A stretch of 56,738 bases of DNA from IMG/VR virus record IMGVR_UViG_3300048912_000094, positions 1 through 56,738 of that record; one strand, written 5' to 3'. Source of the DNA: a virus. This document shows, in pieces, positions 53,733 through 56,738 of this stretch (position 1 is the first letter of the stretch; the number at the start of each line of letters is the position of its first letter). The notes beneath the pieces are model-generated. The model worked only from the letters and a program-made list of their open reading frames with translations, made no database searches and was not told the DNA's origin. A program made the translations under genes and the position numbers.

Positions 53733-56428
53733 ACGAAGAAGAGCACGACGCCCTCTACCACTACGGTATTCGGCGTAGGTCTGGTCGGTACCCCTGGGGC
53801 TCTGGAGAGACGCCCCACGAGCGTGCAGAGTCCTTCCAGGGCCACCTGGCTGCTATGAGGGCTCAAGGTCTCACGGACACCGAGATCGCTCAGGGCTGGG
53901 GTATGACGACCACGCAATTGCGTGCCACCGTCACTCAGGCCAAGCTTGCCAAAAAGGCTGCAGACATTTCGCAGGCTCGTCGACTTCGTGAAGCTGGCAA
54001 CTCCAACGTTGCCATCGGCAGGATCATGAACATCGGTGAGTCTTCCGTTCGCAACCTCCTCAAGGAAGGCGAAGCGGAAAAGGTCGAAGTCCTTGACACC
54101 ATCATGGGTACTATCCAGCGCCATGTCGATGAGAAGAAATTCATCGATGTCGGTGCAGGAGTCGAGTACTCGCTCGGGGTCAGCAAGGAGCGCCTCAAGA
54201 CCGCGGTAGGAATGCTGGTAAACGATGATGGATACACACTCCATTACGTTCAGATTCCTCAGCTAGGTACCGACAAGAAGACCACGCTCAAGGTGCTTGC
54301 GCCTCCCGGTATGACCTACAAAGAGGTCTATGCAAATCGGGACAAGATCCAACAGATCCGTTCAAGGTCCAAGGATCAGGGTCACTCCTTTGAGGAGATA
54401 CTACCTCCTCTTTCGATCAGCTCCAAGAGAGTTCACGTCAGGTACGCCGAAGATGGTGGAGTTGACGCCGATGGTGCGATCTACGTTCGACCGGGCGTGA
54501 AGGACGTCAGTCTGGGCAATTCGCAATACGCCCAGGTTCGCATCGCGGTTGATGGAACGCACTACCTCAAGGGTATGGCGATCTACAACGACGAGAACAT
54601 GCCTAAGGGCGTCGACCTCGTGTTCAACACGAACAAGACGAATACGGGCAATAAGCTCGACGCCATGAAGGAGATGCGGCGGGACAAGGACGGAAACGTC
54701 GACAAGGAAGATCCGTTCGGTTCCATGATCTCTGATCAGATCAAGGAAACTGGAACCTTCGGAGAGCCCAAGGTCTCCTCGGTGATGAACATCGTCAACA
54801 AGGAGAGTGACTGGGACGAATGGTCAAAGACCCTGTCGTCTCAGATGTTGTCCAAGCAGAAACCTAGCCTGGCACAGCATCAGTTGGATCTGACGTATGA
54901 GAGCAAGAAGCGTGAATTCGACACGATCATGTCTCTCACCAATCCGACTATCAAGGCTCACCTGCTTCAGAAGTTTGCTGATTCAGCAGACGCTTCGGCT
55001 GTTCATCTGAAAGCAGCACACCTTCCTCGGCAGGCGACTAAGGTCATCCTGCCTGTCAACTCCTTGAAGCCTACCGAGATCTATGCGCCTACGTTCAAGA
55101 ATGGTGAGCGCGTAGTTCTGGTTCGCTTCCCGCATGGGCACATCTCGGAGATTCCCGAGCTCGTTGTTAACAACCGTCATGCCAAGGCCAAGAAACTCCT
55201 TGGTAACGCTGTGGATGCTGTCGGGATTCACAGTTCGGTTGCTGAGCGACTCTCTGGTGCTGACTTCGATGGCGACACGGTTCTTGTCATCCCGAACGAC
55301 CTGAAGAAGGTGCGTAACAAAGCACCGATGCAGGAACTCATCGGCTTTGACCCCAAGACTGCGTATCCGAAGTATGACGGAATGCCCATCATGGATGCGC
55401 GTCAAAAGGGTATCGAGATGGGGAAGATCTCCAACCTCATCACCGACATGACTATTCAGGGTGCACCTGACACCGAGATTGCTCGCGCAGTAAAGCACTC
55501 TATGGTCGTGATCGACGCCGAGAAGCACAAGCTCAATTACAAGCTGTCTGCTCAAGAGAACGGTATTGCCGCTCTCCAAGAGAAGTATCAGCCTAGAGCT
55601 AGCGGTCAACATGGTGGTGCATCAACCATCGTGTCAAGGGCTACTTCTGAAACTAGGGTAAAGGCAAGGAAGCTTCGCCCTGCTAGCGAAGGTGGTCCTA
55701 TCGACCACAAGACCGGCAGGCTCGTCTATGTAGAGACGGGTGAAGAGTACAGTCCTGGCAACCCCAAGACGATGAAGTCGACCAAGCTGGCAGAAACGCA
55801 TGATGCACACACACTCGTTTCGGAAGCCAACACTCCGATCGAGCGCATCTATGCTGACCATTCCAACAGGCTCAAGGCTCTTGCCAATGAAGCCCGTATA
55901 GAACTGGTCAAGACGCCCAATCTGGAATACTCGCCTTCTGCGGCAAAGGTCTACTCGGCACAGGTCAAGGAACTGGATGCAGATCTACACCTTGCTCTGT
56001 CGAATGCCCCCCATGAAAGGCAAGCCCAGGTAGTTGCAAACGCCGTGTACCGGGTAAAGAAGGAAGCCAATCCGGACTACGACGATGCTGAGCTGAAGAA
56101 GGTCAAGTCTAAAGCTCTCACATCAGCTCGAATCAGAGTTGGTGCAAAGAAGCACAAGGTGAAGATCACTGACGCCCAGTGGGAAGCCATTCAGGCTGGT
56201 GCTATCACACAGACCAAGCTGAAGAAGATCCTTGAGAACACCGATGTGGAACGGGTCAAGGAACTGGCTACACCCAAGAACAAGAAGGGCATGAGCGATG
56301 CCGACATCAGTCGCGCTATGAACATGCTCGTGGATGACAGGGCTAGCCGTGCCGATGTAGCGGCAGCTCTTGGTGTGTCGGTGTCTACCCTTAACGCTGC
56401 ACTTAGGGGTGAAGACACCAATGAGTAA
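53723..56428 (+). CDS. Candidate single-subunit DPBB RNA polymerase with YPWG-type tag
   Basis: A 901-aa protein. LYHYGIRRRSGRYPWGSG (11-28) is a tag-like motif seen in virion-associated phage proteins and similar to the GVKGM tags at 2.4-6.6 kb. Two HTH motifs follow (about 50-74 and 88-114). A wHTH-like domain (139-215) is shared with the gene at 28609. The catalytic region has GERVVLVRFPHGHISEIPEL (R468, P470) and ERLSGADFDGDTVLVIP with D514, D516 and D518. This is the metal-binding DxDGD of double-psi-beta-barrel RNA polymerases (beta-prime, QDE-1/RdRP and phage YonO types). The long C-terminus is helical with another HTH-like end (DRASRADVAAALGVSVSTLN). Activity is inferred, not shown. 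It overlaps both neighbours. Confidence 0.72.
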   Translation: MEIDEEEHDALYHYGIRRRSGRYPWGSGETPHERAESFQGHLAAMRAQGLTDTEIAQGWGMTTTQLRATVTQAKLAKKAADISQARRLREAGNSNVAIGRIMNIGESSVRNLLKEGEAEKVEVLDTIMGTIQRHVDEKKFIDVGAGVEYSLGVSKERLKTAVGMLVNDDGYTLHYVQIPQLGTDKKTTLKVLAPPGMTYKEVYANRDKIQQIRSRSKDQGHSFEEILPPLSISSKRVHVRYAEDGGVDADGAIYVRPGVKDVSLGNSQYAQVRIAVDGTHYLKGMAIYNDENMPKGVDLVFNTNKTNTGNKLDAMKEMRRDKDGNVDKEDPFGSMISDQIKETGTFGEPKVSSVMNIVNKESDWDEWSKTLSSQMLSKQKPSLAQHQLDLTYESKKREFDTIMSLTNPTIKAHLLQKFADSADASAVHLKAAHLPRQATKVILPVNSLKPTEIYAPTFKNGERVVLVRFPHGHISEIPELVVNNRHAKAKKLLGNAVDAVGIHSSVAERLSGADFDGDTVLVIPNDLKKVRNKAPMQELIGFDPKTAYPKYDGMPIMDARQKGIEMGKISNLITDMTIQGAPDTEIARAVKHSMVVIDAEKHKLNYKLSAQENGIAALQEKYQPRASGQHGGASTIVSRATSETRVKARKLRPASEGGPIDHKTGRLVYVETGEEYSPGNPKTMKSTKLAETHDAHTLVSEANTPIERIYADHSNRLKALANEARIELVKTPNLEYSPSAAKVYSAQVKELDADLHLALSNAPHERQAQVVANAVYRVKKEANPDYDDAELKKVKSKALTSARIRVGAKKHKVKITDAQWEAIQAGAITQTKLKKILENTDVERVKELATPKNKKGMSDADISRAMNMLVDDRASRADVAAALGVSVSTLNAALRGEDTNE

Positions 56429-56687
56429 AGAGTACGAACTCATCAGCACATCAGACAATCCATTCAATCCACATACACAGTGGGACGACTGGTATGCCTG
56501 GGATCTACCTAGGTATGCCTCACTCGCTCTACTGGGTCGAGTGATCGCTACATCAAGCGATCTTCCGAGATCATTGCAGCATGATGACTATGCCGATGCG
56601 CTAGCCACCATCATCTCGGAGAATGTTTCAGGCAAGCACATCGCAGTTACTGGTTCAGCACCAGAACCTGAGGATGACACGCCTTAG
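56421..56687 (+). CDS. Conserved partner gene of the RNAP-like protein
   Basis: An 88-aa protein: STSDNPFNPHTQWDDWYAWD, then ASLALLGRVIATSSDLPRSL and YADALATIISENVSGKH. The pattern DNPxxPxTQxDDWYxxD with a helical A-x-x-x-AI-x-x-I-V end is what I recall from small phage proteins next to this large-protein family. ATG 56421 overlaps the upstream stop by 8 bases, so it is co-translated. The function is unknown; a subunit or chaperone is possible. Confidence 0.68.
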   Translation: MSKEYELISTSDNPFNPHTQWDDWYAWDLPRYASLALLGRVIATSSDLPRSLQHDDYADALATIISENVSGKHIAVTGSAPEPEDDTP

Positions 56688-56738
56688 TTAGACCGGTTCG
56701 GGGTTGGTTGTTGATGTGTTCGCGTTCGTCACTGGTTC
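56688..56738. other. Right-end non-coding bases
   Basis: 51 bases after the last stop. No gene, hairpin or match to the left end is visible. Confidence 0.6.

Noticed and set aside
1-56738. Integrase, repressor or other lysogeny genes
   Set aside because: I looked for tyrosine or serine recombinase motifs, a divergent repressor pair and attachment-site-like tRNA remnants and saw none; all genes run in one direction.

Overview
This window looks like an almost complete genome, or most of one, of a tailed double-stranded DNA phage with siphovirus (long non-contractile tail) architecture. Every gene I accept is on the + strand. The host is probably a Gram-positive actinobacterium. I infer this from frequent GTG/TTG starts, GC-leaning third codon positions in the highly expressed structural genes, a Gp37-like tail protein of the Rhodococcus phage ReqiPepy6 type, and an endolysin with CPL-7 (CW_7) repeats. 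I cannot name the host. I see no integrase, excisionase or repressor, so nothing supports a temperate lifestyle, and I see no tRNA, IS element or CRISPR array.

Layout. 1-8.6 kb: a structured non-coding left end, small terminase, HNH nuclease, endolysin, a head-tail-connector-like protein, large terminase and portal, interleaved with four small proteins that share the peptide H(Y/H)GVKGM(K/H)WG. 8.6-24.8 kb: a protease-capsid fusion, head completion proteins, two paralogous tail-tube proteins, tail chaperone, fibre, tape measure (1,776 aa with W-E-E-I-A-K-G repeats), Dit, Gp37-like protein, fibronectin-type protein and holin. 24.75 kb: a small protein resembling the Acb2 anti-CBASS sponge.

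25.0-34.4 kb is an unusual tandem array of tiny, mostly single-transmembrane genes. Eleven copies of one promoter-leader block (TATAAT, then GAGACCCCTAC and a TTGGA just before the ATG) alternate with copies of one hairpin terminator (CCCC-GCAA-GGGG type). Accessory genes lie within or just after it: a lipoprotein, a secreted NlpC/P60 hydrolase and a stand-alone copy of a domain from the giant protein at 53.7 kb. A non-coding hairpin at 33.1 kb carries in its loop a 13-nt perfect complement of the shared leader and could be a trans-acting regulator of the whole array.

34.4-38 kb holds conserved phage genes including three DUF6353-type paralogues. 38.0-42.0 kb encodes one 1,327-aa polypeptide fusing an SF3 helicase, an archaeo-eukaryotic-type primase and a family B DNA polymerase. 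42-51 kb is a run of small overlapping genes, including a duplicated gene block and a gene broken by an in-frame TGA, then a DUF3310 protein. 50.7-53.7 kb holds an SF2 helicase, an AT-rich region dominated by a 127-bp imperfect palindrome and GCCACTTTTT repeats (candidate origin), a NUMOD4-type HNH endonuclease, a VRR-NUC nuclease and a Cas4-like nuclease. 53.7-56.4 kb encodes a 901-aa protein with a YPWG-type tag, two HTH motifs and a DFDGD motif typical of double-psi-beta-barrel RNA polymerases. I read it as a candidate single-subunit, possibly virion-carried, RNA polymerase.
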